DNA of 38,969 bases from Lachnospiraceae bacterium. GTDB lineage: Bacteria; Bacillota; Clostridia; Lachnospirales; Lachnospiraceae. The position numbers were made by a program, and so were the translations under genes. The notes below the pieces were generated by a model that saw nothing but the letters and a program-made list of their open reading frames with translations, was not told the DNA's origin and searched no databases. The stretch's first letter is position 1, and the number at the start of each line of letters is the position of its first letter. This document shows, piece after piece, positions 6,719-14,815 of the stretch. Where the stretch lies: the NCBI GenBank assembly GCA_028721415.1, contig JAQYIU010000105.1, forward strand, positions 1 through 38,969, given 5' to 3'.

Positions 6719-7606
6719 ATGACTTTTGAAGAATTTCAGAACTACATAAAAGAACATATTTTAGATGATTGGATGGAAGATGCAGAGGTTTCGATTTCCT
6801 CTGTCAGGAAGAATAATGGGGTGATTTATCAGGGATTACATATTAGAGAAGAAGGTAAAACCGTTTCGCCTTCTATTTATCTGGACGATTTTTATGATTA
6901 TTATTTAAATGGGGAAGAATTGGGAACCATATTGCGACGGATTAGGGAGGAGTACGTATGGGCGATGGAGAAAGCAGATTCTTATCAGCTGAATTTGTCA
7001 CGATTTGAATATATAAAAGACAGAGTGATATATCGTCTGGTCAATTATGAAAAAAATAAAGAAATATTGGAAGATTGTCCGTTTATACAGCTATATGATC
7101 TTGCGGTGACTTTTCGATGGCTGGCACACAGCGATGATGTGGGGATTTCCACATCGCTTATTACAAAGCAGGAGCTGGATATCTGGGAGATATCGGTTCA
7201 TGAATTGCTTTTGGCAGCACAGCATAATACAAGAAGGATTTTTCCGCCGCGCATTATGGATCTGAATGCCTTGCTTTTGCAAATGGGAAAGGATCTCAGT
7301 GAATTTGAGGTTCTGATCCCAATGTATGTGATGACCAATGAACAACAGATTAATGGGGCCACTGTATTGCTTTATGATAATGTGATTCAGCAATTTGCTC
7401 AGCAGATGAATACCAGTTTTTATATTTTGCCCAGCAGTATTCATGAGGTCATTCTTGTTCCGGCAGAAGAATTTGATGACCCTTCAGGTCTTGTGGAACT
7501 GGTACATATGGCGAATCATTCTATTGTTGAGTTGGGCGATATTTTGTCTGATTCGGTTTATTATTATGATCTTCTGGAGGATAGATTGAGCCCTGTCATC
7601 ATATGA
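6719..7606 (+). CDS. DUF5688 family protein
   Basis: This 295-residue soluble protein shows the layout of the DUF5688 group common in Lachnospiraceae: an N-terminal MTFEEFQNYIKEHI start, a YQGLHIREEGKTVSPSIYLDDFYDYY region, and a C-terminal half with VLIPMYVMTNEQQINGATVLLYD and ILPSSIHEVILVP. There is no signal peptide, membrane helix or catalytic motif I can name. AAAAAAGGAGG precedes the start. The gene stands alone, with a TATAAT at 6690-6695 and a poor -35. The function is unknown; members often occur in several divergent copies per genome, which may suggest a contingency or defence-linked role, though nothing here tests this. Confidence 0.75.
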   Translation: MTFEEFQNYIKEHILDDWMEDAEVSISSVRKNNGVIYQGLHIREEGKTVSPSIYLDDFYDYYLNGEELGTILRRIREEYVWAMEKADSYQLNLSRFEYIKDRVIYRLVNYEKNKEILEDCPFIQLYDLAVTFRWLAHSDDVGISTSLITKQELDIWEISVHELLLAAQHNTRRIFPPRIMDLNALLLQMGKDLSEFEVLIPMYVMTNEQQINGATVLLYDNVIQQFAQQMNTSFYILPSSIHEVILVPAEEFDDPSGLVELVHMANHSIVELGDILSDSVYYYDLLEDRLSPVII

Positions 7607-7620
7607 TACCAGATTGGGGG

Positions 7621-7649
7621 TTGATATATCTTGGACATGTTGTTATACT
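7621..7649 (+). promoter_or_regulatory. Promoter for the permease-phosphatase-rarA cluster
   Basis: TTGATA (7621-7626) and TATACT (7644-7649) are 17 bases apart, about 40 bases upstream of the permease start. Confidence 0.6.
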
Positions 7650-7689
7650 TGTACTGTAATTATATGGAAAAGATTGGAAGGGATAATTG

Positions 7690-8817
7690 ATGAAGAAATG
7701 GCAGATTTTATGGAATATTATTTTTGAAATATTCATTTTTTTAACAGGATTTCTTCTTTTGATTTGGCTGGTGCCGAAACTTCTGGGATTTTTCTGGCCT
7801 TTTGTGGCAAGTTGGATTCTTGCGCTGCTGGCAGCGCCACTTTGCAGTTTTCTGGAGAAACATATCCGACTGAATAAACACTGGGCTTCTGCTTTTGTAA
7901 TTATTCTGGTTCTTGTGATCCTGGCAGGAGCAGGATATTTTATGATTACAAGGCTGGGGAAGGAATTGATCTCCTTTTTGTCAGATACTCCTATGTATTA
8001 TGCCTATTTTCAGAAAGCGATTAAGATGCTTGGAATGAAGTTAAACGGAGTGATTGCACCGATTTCTTCTGATTTTGGTAATCAGGTACAGGTTGTGTTT
8101 GATGATCTCCTGTCTCAGATGGGGTCTGTAATCAATGAGTTTGCACCACAAAGTGTATCCATGTTGGGATCAGCAGCGGCTAATGTGACAAGCGGTTTGA
8201 TTGGTTCCCTGGTAATGATTTTATCGGCTTATTTTTTTATTGCAGACAGAGATAAGATGAAGCTTACTTTATCAAAATGGCTGCCGGATGAACTGGAAGA
8301 ACAGTATAATAATATAAAAGGAAAGTTGATGGCTGCCATGGGCGGTTTTGTTTTGGCGCAGCTTAAAATAATGGGAATTGTTTTTGTGATATTGATGGTG
8401 GGATTTTTGATTTTGAAGAGCCCTTACGCTTTTTTACTGGCATTATTAATTTCTTTTCTCGACCTTCTTCCTGTTCTTGGAACGGGTACTGTACTGATTC
8501 CCTGGGCAGTGATCGTGTTGGTCCAGGGTAATTTCCATCAGTGTATTATTTTGATTGTGTTATATGTAGTATGTCTGCTCGCCAGACAGCTTCTTCAACC
8601 CAAGATTATTGGGGACAGCATCGGAATGGATACTTTGCCTACCCTTGTTCTGATTTATACCGGATATAAATTGAGAGGGATGAGTGGAATGATTCTGGCA
8701 TTACTGATCGGGACAGTTGTGGTAACTTTATATAGATTGGGTGTATTTGATGGTAAAATCAAACGTTTGCGATTTTTGATAGATGAATATATGCATTATG
8801 ATGACAATCTGCATTGA
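7690..8817 (+). CDS. ytvI: AI-2E family transporter / YtvI-like integral membrane protein
   Basis: This 375-residue membrane protein has about eight hydrophobic segments. Two pairs lie near the N-terminus, a soluble middle region follows (residues about 90-165, FLSDTPMYYAYFQKAIKML), and the C-terminal helical block includes LLISFLDLLPVLGTGTVLIPW, the hallmark of the AI-2E/PerM family. In spore formers this subgroup is YtvI, a sporulation-associated protein. I start it at ATG 7690 with GGAAGGGA upstream; a TTG at 7687 would add one residue. A histidine phosphatase gene follows after 30 bases. The transported molecule is not established for this subgroup. Confidence 0.8.
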   Translation: MKKWQILWNIIFEIFIFLTGFLLLIWLVPKLLGFFWPFVASWILALLAAPLCSFLEKHIRLNKHWASAFVIILVLVILAGAGYFMITRLGKELISFLSDTPMYYAYFQKAIKMLGMKLNGVIAPISSDFGNQVQVVFDDLLSQMGSVINEFAPQSVSMLGSAAANVTSGLIGSLVMILSAYFFIADRDKMKLTLSKWLPDELEEQYNNIKGKLMAAMGGFVLAQLKIMGIVFVILMVGFLILKSPYAFLLALLISFLDLLPVLGTGTVLIPWAVIVLVQGNFHQCIILIVLYVVCLLARQLLQPKIIGDSIGMDTLPTLVLIYTGYKLRGMSGMILALLIGTVVVTLYRLGVFDGKIKRLRFLIDEYMHYDDNLH

Positions 8818-8847
8818 TATGAGATTGGGTAAGCGGAGGAGGAAAAG

Positions 8848-9441
8848 ATGAGGATATATTTGGTGCGTCATGGTGAGACGGAGTTGAACAGAAAGAAGTG
8901 TTATTATGGGCATATGGATACAGTCTTAACAGAACATGGTATCGAACAGGCGAGACTTCTGGGAGACTGTTTCAGAGATTTTTCTTTTGATATGGTGATT
9001 TCCAGTCCGTTAAAGCGGGCAGTTCACACGGCGGAATATATTCTGGGAGCAAAGAAGCAGCAGATTATTTATGACGAGAGATTATGCGAGCAAGACTTTG
9101 GAATTTTTGAAGGGTTTACTTATGAAGAGCTTATTCAGACCTATCCGAACGAGTTTGACAGTTGGAATCGTGATTTTTCCAATTACCGGATTCCGGAAGG
9201 GGAAAGTTTTTCGGATGTCCGCCAGAGAATAGATTGCTTTATCAGAGAGTTGTCGGGGAAAAAGGGAACGGTACTTCTGGTTGCCCACAAGGGAACCCTG
9301 GGACATCTCCTTGCGGCGTCACTTCATATGCCGTTAGAAGGATATTGGAATTTTGTTTTTGATCAGGGATGTTACAGTTGCATTGATTATGAAGATGGAT
9401 ATGCGATAATACGGAAGTTGAATCAAAGTGTTACACGATAA
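8848..9441 (+). CDS. Histidine phosphatase family protein (phosphoglycerate-mutase-like)
   Basis: This 197-residue enzyme opens with YLVRHGETELN, the catalytic RHG motif with the nucleophilic His at residue 8. A second catalytic His is in LLVAHKGTLGHLL. The CEQDFGIFEGFTYEEL segment holds the acidic partner residues. These enzymes remove phosphate from small molecules such as alpha-ribazole phosphate or sugar phosphates; members resemble CobC and GpmB. No cobalamin gene is nearby, so the cofactor-synthesis role is not supported by context. GGAGGAGGAAAAG precedes the ATG. It is probably cotranscribed with the genes on either side. Confidence 0.85.
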   Translation: MRIYLVRHGETELNRKKCYYGHMDTVLTEHGIEQARLLGDCFRDFSFDMVISSPLKRAVHTAEYILGAKKQQIIYDERLCEQDFGIFEGFTYEELIQTYPNEFDSWNRDFSNYRIPEGESFSDVRQRIDCFIRELSGKKGTVLLVAHKGTLGHLLAASLHMPLEGYWNFVFDQGCYSCIDYEDGYAIIRKLNQSVTR

Positions 9442-9467
9442 AACACAGAGAAACACAGGAGGAATGA

Positions 9468-10799
9468 ATGGATTTATTTGATTATATGAGAATGGAGAGG
9501 GCGAAGCAGGAATCTCCCCTTGCTGTTCGGATGAGGCCGAGAACGCTGGATGAGGTGGTGGGACAATCCCACATTATTGGAAAGAATCGATTGTTATATC
9601 GGGCAATCAAGGCGGATAAGATCAGTTCGCTGATTTTTTATGGTCCTCCCGGAACAGGAAAGACGACTCTTGCAAAGGTTATTGCCAATACGACCAGTGC
9701 ACAGTTTGTTCAGATGAATGCCACGACATCTGGAAAGAAGGATATGGAGCAGGCGGTAAAACAGGCACAGGACGCTCTGGGGATGTATGGAAAGAAGACC
9801 ATTCTTTTTATTGATGAGATTCATCGCTTTAATAAGGCACAGCAGGATTATCTTCTTCCTTATGTGGAAGACGGAACGATTATTCTGATTGGAGCAACTA
9901 CGGAGAATCCTTATTTTGAAGTGAACAGTGCGTTGATTTCCCGTTCGAAAATTTTTCATCTGGAGCCTTTGCAAAAAGATGATATTGTCAGTCTGATTCG
10001 CATTGCGGTAACGGATGAAGAACGGGGAATGGGGGCTTATGGTGCCGCGATTACTGAAGAGGCAATGGATTTTATTGCTGAGATGGCTGGTGGAGATGCA
10101 AGGGCAGCTCTCAATGCAGTGGAACTGGGAGTGATGACAACAGAGCCGGATGAGAATGGAAAGATTCTTATTGACCTTGAGGTGGCACAGGAGTGCATTC
10201 AGAGAAAAGTTGTAAACTATGATAAGAGTGGGGATAATCACTATGATGTGATTTCTGCCTTTATTAAAAGTATGCGGGGGACTGATCCGGATGCGGCAGT
10301 GTTTTATCTGGCAAAGATGTTGGATGCAGGAGAAGATCCCAAGTTTATTGCCCGTAGAATTATAATCTGTGCTTCGGAAGACGTGGGAAATGCAGATCCG
10401 AATGCGCTTCCGCTGGCGGTAGCGGCTTCTTTGGGCGTTGAGAGAATCGGAATGCCGGAAGCCAGGATTCTGCTTTCTCAGGCGGCTTCCTATGTAGCCA
10501 GTGCTCCAAAAAGTAATTCCTGTATTATGGCCATTGATAAAGCCGCCGCTATGGTAAGAAGTCAGGATACCGGTCAGGTTCCGGCCTATTTGAGGGATGC
10601 GCACTATGGCGGTGCAAAAAAACTGGGACATGGAATCGGATATAAATACGCCCATGATTATCCGGAACATTACGTGAAACAGCAATATCTCCCGGATAAG
10701 ATTTCGGATGAACATTTTTACTGTCCGTCAGATAATGGTTATGAGAAAAAAATAAAGGAACATTTAGAACATCTTAAAAATCGGGAGGGTGAATTATAA
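9468..10799 (+). CDS. rarA: Replication-associated recombination protein A (AAA+ ATPase)
   Basis: This 443-residue protein starts MDLFDYMRMERAKQESPLAVRMRP, followed by TLDEVVGQSHIIG and a Walker A GPPGTGKTTLAK (about residue 59). Walker B is LFIDEIHRFNKAQQD, and the sensor segment is IGATTENPYFEVNSALISRSKIF. The C-terminal part (YDVISAFIKSMRGTDPDAA, ARRIIICASEDVGNADP) is the RarA/MgsA tetramerisation region. RarA acts at stalled replication forks with SSB and the clamp. AGGAGG lies before the ATG at 9468. Its stop overlaps the next ATG (TAATG), so the small membrane protein downstream is translationally coupled. Confidence 0.95.
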   Translation: MDLFDYMRMERAKQESPLAVRMRPRTLDEVVGQSHIIGKNRLLYRAIKADKISSLIFYGPPGTGKTTLAKVIANTTSAQFVQMNATTSGKKDMEQAVKQAQDALGMYGKKTILFIDEIHRFNKAQQDYLLPYVEDGTIILIGATTENPYFEVNSALISRSKIFHLEPLQKDDIVSLIRIAVTDEERGMGAYGAAITEEAMDFIAEMAGGDARAALNAVELGVMTTEPDENGKILIDLEVAQECIQRKVVNYDKSGDNHYDVISAFIKSMRGTDPDAAVFYLAKMLDAGEDPKFIARRIIICASEDVGNADPNALPLAVAASLGVERIGMPEARILLSQAASYVASAPKSNSCIMAIDKAAAMVRSQDTGQVPAYLRDAHYGGAKKLGHGIGYKYAHDYPEHYVKQQYLPDKISDEHFYCPSDNGYEKKIKEHLEHLKNREGEL

Positions 10800-11014
10800 T
10801 GAAGAAAATGAAACAGATATTGGCTTTTACAGGGGTGATACTGATTGTGGGGCTGGTATTTCTGACGTTGTATTTTGCTTTCACCGGAAACAGATTTTTT
10901 ATGGCATCTTTGTTTTGCATGTTTATGATTCCGTTGATGTTATATGTATACATGTTTGTTTATCGTATGGTTCACAAGGATTCTGAATCAGAGGAAGATA
11001 AAAAGAGATATTGA
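10799..11014 (+). CDS. Small two-helix membrane protein
   Basis: This 71-residue protein has two clear hydrophobic helices (ILAFTGVILIVGLVFLTLYF and ASLFCMFMIPLMLYVYMFVY) and a charged C-terminal tail (HKDSESEEDKKRY). The start overlaps the rarA stop by one base, with GGGAGGGTGA upstream. It resembles the short membrane proteins that follow rarA in many Lachnospiraceae. No function is known. Confidence 0.75.
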   Translation: MKKMKQILAFTGVILIVGLVFLTLYFAFTGNRFFMASLFCMFMIPLMLYVYMFVYRMVHKDSESEEDKKRY

Positions 11015-11062
11015 CAAGAAGAATGGTTTGGATTAATATAAATATTGATAGTGATTCCTATT

Positions 11063-11090
11063 TTGACTTTAATTTAGGAAAAGCTATAAT
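11063..11090 (+). promoter_or_regulatory. Promoter of the rubrerythrin gene
   Basis: TTGACT (11063-11068) and TATAAT (11085-11090) are 16 bases apart and 30 bases before the start codon. Confidence 0.7.
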
Positions 11091-11119
11091 TTATATAGAA
11101 GAAAGAGAGGTTTTATATT

Positions 11120-11662
11120 ATGCCAAATTTAAAAGGAACAAAAACAGAACAGAATCTGATGACTGCATTTGCTGGAGAGTCCCAGGCAAGAAATAAATAT
11201 TCCTATTTCGCAAGCAAAGCTAAAAAAGAAGGATACGTACAGATCGCTTCTATTTTTGAAGAGACAGCAGCTAATGAAAAAGAACATGCAAAAATGTGGT
11301 TCAAGTTATTAGAAGGTGGAGCAATCCGTTCTACAATCGAGAACCTTCAGTCAGCAGCTGATGGCGAAAACTACGAATGGACAGATATGTATGCAACATT
11401 TGCAAAAGAAGCAAGAGAAGAAGGTTTCTATGAGATCGCAGAGAAATTTGAAGGTGTTGCAGCCATTGAAAAAGAACATGAAGAAAGATATTTAAAACTT
11501 TTAGATAACGTTAAGAAAGAACTTGTATTCTCCAAAGATGGTGATGTGATCTGGCAGTGTGCAAACTGTGGACATATCTGCATTGGCAAGAAAGCTCCTG
11601 AAGTATGTCCAGTATGTGATCATCCACAGGCTTACTTCCAGGTAAAAGCAGAGAATTATTAA
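11120..11662 (+). CDS. rbr: Rubrerythrin (non-haem diiron peroxidase)
   Basis: This 180-residue protein has a ferritin-like four-helix domain (about 1-140) with the diiron ligands in [25 protein letters not shown] and [10 protein letters not shown]-terminal rubredoxin-like domain with two Cys-x-x-Cys pairs ([20 protein letters not shown]) binds one iron. Rubrerythrin reduces hydrogen peroxide to water in anaerobes using electrons delivered through the rubredoxin domain. Its codon use is cleaner and more biased than its neighbours', fitting high expression. It has its own promoter, a GAGAGG ribosome site and a long structured 3' region ending in a strong terminator, so it is monocistronic. This implies exposure to peroxide or air. 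Confidence 0.95.
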   Translation: MPNLKGTKTEQNLMTAFAGESQARNKYSYFASKAKKEGYVQIASIFEETAANEKEHAKMWFKLLEGGAIRSTIENLQSAADGENYEWTDMYATFAKEAREEGFYEIAEKFEGVAAIEKEHEERYLKLLDNVKKELVFSKDGDVIWQCANCGHICIGKKAPEVCPVCDHPQAYFQVKAENY

Positions 11663-11689
11663 AATAAAGGGTATATTTTTTCTGAAAAA

Positions 11690-11760
11690 CGGCAATAATG
11701 ATACTATCCGATGGGAACATCGGATGTGACAGTCGTCAGGAAAAAACTTATATCCTCCCC
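11690..11760 (+). other. Structured 3' untranslated region of rubrerythrin
   Basis: TCCGATG and CATCGGA around 11708-11726 pair over a GGAA tetraloop. GTCAGGAAAAAAC and TTTCTGAC near 11735 and 11762 can form a second stem. This lies between the rubrerythrin stop and the terminator at 11768. I found no ORF here. I compared it from memory with the TPP, fluoride, preQ1, purine and guanidine riboswitch consensuses and none matched. Confidence 0.4.
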
Positions 11761-11767
11761 TTTCTGA

Positions 11768-11804
11768 CAGGCATCTGTTTGAAGATAGACAGATGCCTGT
11801 TTTC
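11768..11804 (+). terminator. Rho-independent terminator after rubrerythrin
   Basis: CAGGCATCTGT (11768-11778) pairs with ACAGATGCCTG (11789-11799), followed by TTTTC. Confidence 0.85.
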
Positions 11805-11854
11805 ATTATGTTCAAAAACCTGTAAAAAGTGTATAAAAAAGCAAGGAAAAGTAC

Positions 11855-11883
11855 TTGACAAAGAAGTGGTTTTCTAATATAAT
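11855..11883 (+). promoter_or_regulatory. Promoter of the ylxM-ffh operon
   Basis: A consensus TTGACA (11855-11860) and TATAAT (11878-11883) with a 17-base spacer lie 42 bases upstream of the ylxM start. This is probably the main promoter for ffh and the ribosomal genes behind it. Confidence 0.85.
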
Positions 11884-11925
11884 CACTTCTGGTAAAGGGA
11901 AATTACTTTACATGAGGTGATTCTA

Positions 11926-12282
11926 TTGGACAGAATTGTAGAGAAATCATTGCTCTTTGATTTTTATGGCGAGCTCCTGACGGAACATCAGAAAGATGTG
12001 TACGGGGAATATATTCAGAATGATTTGTCAGTGACAGAAGTTGCGAATCTTCGGGGGATCAGCAGACAGGGTGCCCATGATTTGATTCGTCGATGTGAGA
12101 AGATTCTTGATGAATATGAACAGAGATTACATTTGCTTGAACACTATCTGAAGATTAAGAAGATGGTGGGTGCCATACATGAGTATGCAGAAGAGATTTC
12201 GGGATGTGAGGATAAGAATGTGATTCAGGAACGGATTACAGATATTCAGCGCATTTCCAGTGATATATTAGAGCAGTATTAA
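11926..12282 (+). CDS. ylxM: YlxM/UPF0122 DNA-binding-like protein
   Basis: This protein of about 118 residues begins at the TTG at 11926, where GAGGTGA (11914-11920) gives normal spacing. A GTG at 11917 overlaps that ribosome site and is unlikely. It carries the conserved start KSLLFDFYGELLTEHQKD and a helix-turn-helix DLSVTEVANLRGISRQGAHDLIRRCEK resembling sigma region 4. YlxM is nearly always encoded immediately before ffh and is thought to modulate the signal recognition particle. The gap to ffh is 13 bases, so the two are cotranscribed. Confidence 0.92.
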   Translation: MDRIVEKSLLFDFYGELLTEHQKDVYGEYIQNDLSVTEVANLRGISRQGAHDLIRRCEKILDEYEQRLHLLEHYLKIKKMVGAIHEYAEEISGCEDKNVIQERITDIQRISSDILEQY

Positions 12283-12295
12283 CAAGGAGGCTATT

Positions 12296-13651
12296 ATGGC
12301 ATTTGAGAGCCTTACTGATAAATTACAGAATGTTTTTAAAAATTTAAGAAGTAAGGGACGTCTGACAGAAGCCGATGTAAAAGAGGCGATGAAGGAAGTA
12401 AAACGTGCACTGTTAGAGGCAGATGTTAACTTTCGGGTTGTCAAGTCCTTTATTAAAACTGTAACAGAGAGAGCCGTTGGTCAGGATGTGCTCACAGGAT
12501 TGAATCCTGGTCAGATGGTAATCAAGATTGTTAAAGAAGAGATGGAAGCCCTGATGGGTTCTGAAACTACAGAACTTGTCATCAGACCAGGCAACGAGAT
12601 TACCGTATTTCTTATGGCTGGTCTTCAGGGTGCCGGTAAGACAACCACTGCTGCCAAGATAGCAGGACAGTTAAAGAAGAAGGGCAAGAAGCCATTACTG
12701 GTTGCCTGTGATGTATATCGTCCTGCAGCGATTAAGCAGTTAGAGATTAATGGTGAAAAGCAGGGTGTGCCGGTATTTTCCATGGGAGACAAACAGAATC
12801 CGGTGGATATTGCAAAGTCATCCATCGAATTTGCCCGTGAGAACGACAGAAATATTGTCATTCTCGATACAGCAGGTCGACTTCACGTAGACGAATCTAT
12901 GATGGAGGAATTACAGAATATCAAAGATAATGTAGAGGTAACTCAGACTGTTCTGGTGGTTGATGCGATGACCGGACAGGATGCTGTAAATGTGGCAAAA
13001 ACATTTGAAGATAAGATTGGTATTGACGGAGTGATTCTTACCAAGCTGGATGGTGATACCAGAGGTGGTGCAGCACTTTCCATCCGTGCGGTGACCGGCA
13101 AGCCGATTTTATATATAGGTATGGGTGAGAAGCTGGAAGATTTACAGCAATTTTATCCAGACCGTATGACAAGTCGTATCCTTGGAATGGGAGATGTGCT
13201 GACTCTCATTGAGAAAGCACAGAATGCTGTGGATGAAGAATCTGCAAGGGAACTGGAGAAGAAATTCCGCAGAGCCGAATTTGGTTTTGATGATTTCCTG
13301 GATCAGATGCAGCAGCTTAAAAAGATGGGAGGACTTGCTGATTTACTTGCTATGATTCCAGGTATGGGATCTCAGCTTAAAAATGTAGATATTGACGATA
13401 CCGCAATGGATCGTATCGAAGCTATCATTTATTCCATGACTCCGCAGGAGAGAGCTAATCCGGATCTTTTGAATCCGTCCAGAAAGAAAAGGATTGCACA
13501 AGGTTCCGGGGTGAGTCTTCAGGAAGTCAACAAGTTATGTAAACAGTTTGACCAGTCCCGCAAGATGATGAAACAGATGAATGGAATGATGGGAAAAGGT
13601 GGACGGAAGCGAGGCGGCTTCAATCTGGGAGGAATGAAGTTTCCATTTTAA
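12296..13651 (+). CDS. ffh: Signal recognition particle GTPase Ffh
   Basis: This is a 451-residue SRP54 protein. The N domain has the LTDKLQNVFKNLRSKGRLTE start, and the GTPase G domain has GLQGAGKTTTAAK (about residue 105), DTAGRLHVDE and TKLDGDTRGG. The C-terminal methionine-rich M domain (about 300-451) includes QMQQLKKMGG and a MMKQMNGMMGKGG tail. It binds SRP RNA and signal peptides and delivers ribosomes to FtsY at the membrane. The SRP RNA is not encoded in this window. CAAGGAGG precedes the start. It is followed by rpsP, matching the common Firmicutes order. Confidence 0.98.
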   Translation: MAFESLTDKLQNVFKNLRSKGRLTEADVKEAMKEVKRALLEADVNFRVVKSFIKTVTERAVGQDVLTGLNPGQMVIKIVKEEMEALMGSETTELVIRPGNEITVFLMAGLQGAGKTTTAAKIAGQLKKKGKKPLLVACDVYRPAAIKQLEINGEKQGVPVFSMGDKQNPVDIAKSSIEFARENDRNIVILDTAGRLHVDESMMEELQNIKDNVEVTQTVLVVDAMTGQDAVNVAKTFEDKIGIDGVILTKLDGDTRGGAALSIRAVTGKPILYIGMGEKLEDLQQFYPDRMTSRILGMGDVLTLIEKAQNAVDEESARELEKKFRRAEFGFDDFLDQMQQLKKMGGLADLLAMIPGMGSQLKNVDIDDTAMDRIEAIIYSMTPQERANPDLLNPSRKKRIAQGSGVSLQEVNKLCKQFDQSRKMMKQMNGMMGKGGRKRGGFNLGGMKFPF

Positions 13652-13662
13652 TATAGCAGGTT

Positions 13663-13676
13663 ACCGGGAAACCGGT
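13663..13676 (+). other. GNRA-capped hairpin between ffh and rpsP
   Basis: ACCGG pairs with CCGGT around a GAAA tetraloop, 11 bases after the ffh stop. It has no T-run and so is not a terminator. It could be a processing or stability element that separates ffh from the highly expressed ribosomal gene. Confidence 0.4.
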
Positions 13677-13718
13677 TCCATATAAAGAAAGTAAGAAAGA
13701 TGAAAGAGGTGAAATCAC

Positions 13719-13964
13719 ATGGCAGTAAAAATGAGATTAAAAAGAATGGGTAAAAAGAGAAATCCTATTTATAGAGTTGTAGTTGCAGATGCTAGATCTC
13801 CTAGAGATGGAAGAAACATCGACGAAGTTGGTTTTTACGATCCAAATCAGGAACCTGCAGTTGTAAAATTCGATGAGGAAGCAACAAAAGCATGGCTCAA
13901 CAAAGGTGCTCAGCCAACAGATACAGTTGCAAGATTATTAAAGAATGCCGGTATTGAAAAATAA
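13719..13964 (+). CDS. rpsP: Ribosomal protein S16
   Basis: This 81-residue basic protein begins [31 protein letters not shown]-like, with the S16 hallmarks [14 protein letters not shown] and [10 protein letters not shown]. It belongs to the small ribosomal subunit and is needed for 30S assembly. AGAGGTG lies at a proper distance from the ATG. Codon use is strongly biased. It is placed before khpA, rimM and trmD, the classic S16 operon order. Confidence 0.98.
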   Translation: MAVKMRLKRMGKKRNPIYRVVVADARSPRDGRNIDEVGFYDPNQEPAVVKFDEEATKAWLNKGAQPTDTVARLLKNAGIEK

Positions 13965-13982
13965 TAACTGGGGGCTTGTGTA

Positions 13983-14213
13983 ATGAAAGATTTAGTTAGA
14001 GTAATTGCAGTATCTCTGGTGGATCATCCGGAAGAAGTTGTTGTTACCGAAAAAGAAACGGAGCATTCCATTATCTTAGAACTTCATGTTGCCCCAGATG
14101 ACATGGGCAAAGTGATTGGTAAACAGGGACGTATCGCAAGAGCAATGCGGACTGTTGTGAAAGCGGCAGCTTCCAAGGAAGAGAAAAAAGTGATTGTTGA
14201 TATCGCTCAGTAA
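13983..14213 (+). CDS. khpA: KH-domain RNA-binding protein
   Basis: This 76-residue protein has a single KH domain with the GKVIGKQGRIARAMRTVV loop (about 45-62), which contains the GxxG RNA-binding signature. It belongs to the KhpA (YlqC) family, which in Firmicutes works with KhpB in RNA binding and cell-length control. It lies 18 bases after rpsP with GGGGG as ribosome site. A strong terminator-like hairpin follows immediately. Confidence 0.95.
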   Translation: MKDLVRVIAVSLVDHPEEVVVTEKETEHSIILELHVAPDDMGKVIGKQGRIARAMRTVVKAAASKEEKKVIVDIAQ

Positions 14214-14221
14214 ATGGCATG

Positions 14222-14256
14222 AAACTGTTACCTGCATGGTGGGTAACAGTTTTTCT
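14222..14256 (+). terminator. Terminator/attenuator between khpA and rimM
   Basis: AAACTGTTACC (14222-14232) pairs perfectly with GGTAACAGTTT (14242-14252) and is followed by TTCTTT. It lies eight bases after the khpA stop. It should reduce transcription into rimM and trmD relative to rpsP. Confidence 0.85.
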
Positions 14257-14305
14257 TTATATCAGAGGGAAAATAAACTCCCACAAATATATTAGGAGAT
14301 ATAAC

Positions 14306-14815
14306 ATGGAGAATTTACTACAGGTTGGAATTATTACAGGTACTCATGGCTTAAAAGGAGAAGTAAAAGTTTTTCCTACCACAGATGATAAACAGCGTTT
14401 TCTCGATCTTGAAGATGTGATTCTGGAAATGGGAAAAGAACAGATTCCGTTAAAAGTAGAATACTGTAAATTTTTTAAACAGTTTGTTTTTGTAAAATTT
14501 GAAGGACTTAATGATATTAACGATGTGGAACAGTATAAACGTTGTCCTATTATGGTAACAAGAGAAAATGCAGTTCCTCTGGAAGAAGATGAGTATTATG
14601 TTGCGGATCTGATTGGACTCACGATTGTGGATGACAGCGGGGTTACAATTGGAACCCTGGAAAATATTATTGAAACCGGAGCCAATGACGTATATGAAGT
14701 GTTGACACCGGATGGAGGACGAGTGCTTCTTCCTGCAATAAAAGACTGTATTTTGGATGTTGATGTGGAAGAAGGAATTGTTCTTGTTCACCTGCTGAAA
14801 GGTCTGGTGGATTAA
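14306..14815 (+). CDS. rimM: Ribosome maturation factor RimM
   Basis: This 169-residue protein starts at ATG 14306, where AGGAG stands 6 bases upstream; the longer frame to 14219 overlaps the terminator and is not used. The N-terminal RimM domain has LLQVGIITGTHGLKGEVKVFP. The C-terminal PRC-barrel has EYYVADLIGLTIVDD and ANDVYEVLTPDGGRVLLPAI. RimM binds S19 and helps mature the 30S head. Its stop overlaps the trmD start (TAATG). Confidence 0.97.
   Translation: MENLLQVGIITGTHGLKGEVKVFPTTDDKQRFLDLEDVILEMGKEQIPLKVEYCKFFKQFVFVKFEGLNDINDVEQYKRCPIMVTRENAVPLEEDEYYVADLIGLTIVDDSGVTIGTLENIIETGANDVYEVLTPDGGRVLLPAIKDCILDVDVEEGIVLVHLLKGLVD

Noticed and set aside
9594-10715. Long minus-strand open frame of 373 codons opposite rarA
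   Set aside because: It lies wholly inside rarA, has no ribosome site, and its translation is rich in His, Arg and Cys without domains, as expected for an antisense shadow.
11041-11062. Possible PerR/Fur box ahead of rubrerythrin
   Set aside because: ATTGATAGTGATT has weak symmetry and fails the usual inverted-repeat pattern, so it was not listed.
14219-14305. Longer N-terminus for RimM
   Set aside because: It would run through the terminator stem, and the ATG at 14306 has a proper ribosome site and the family start.
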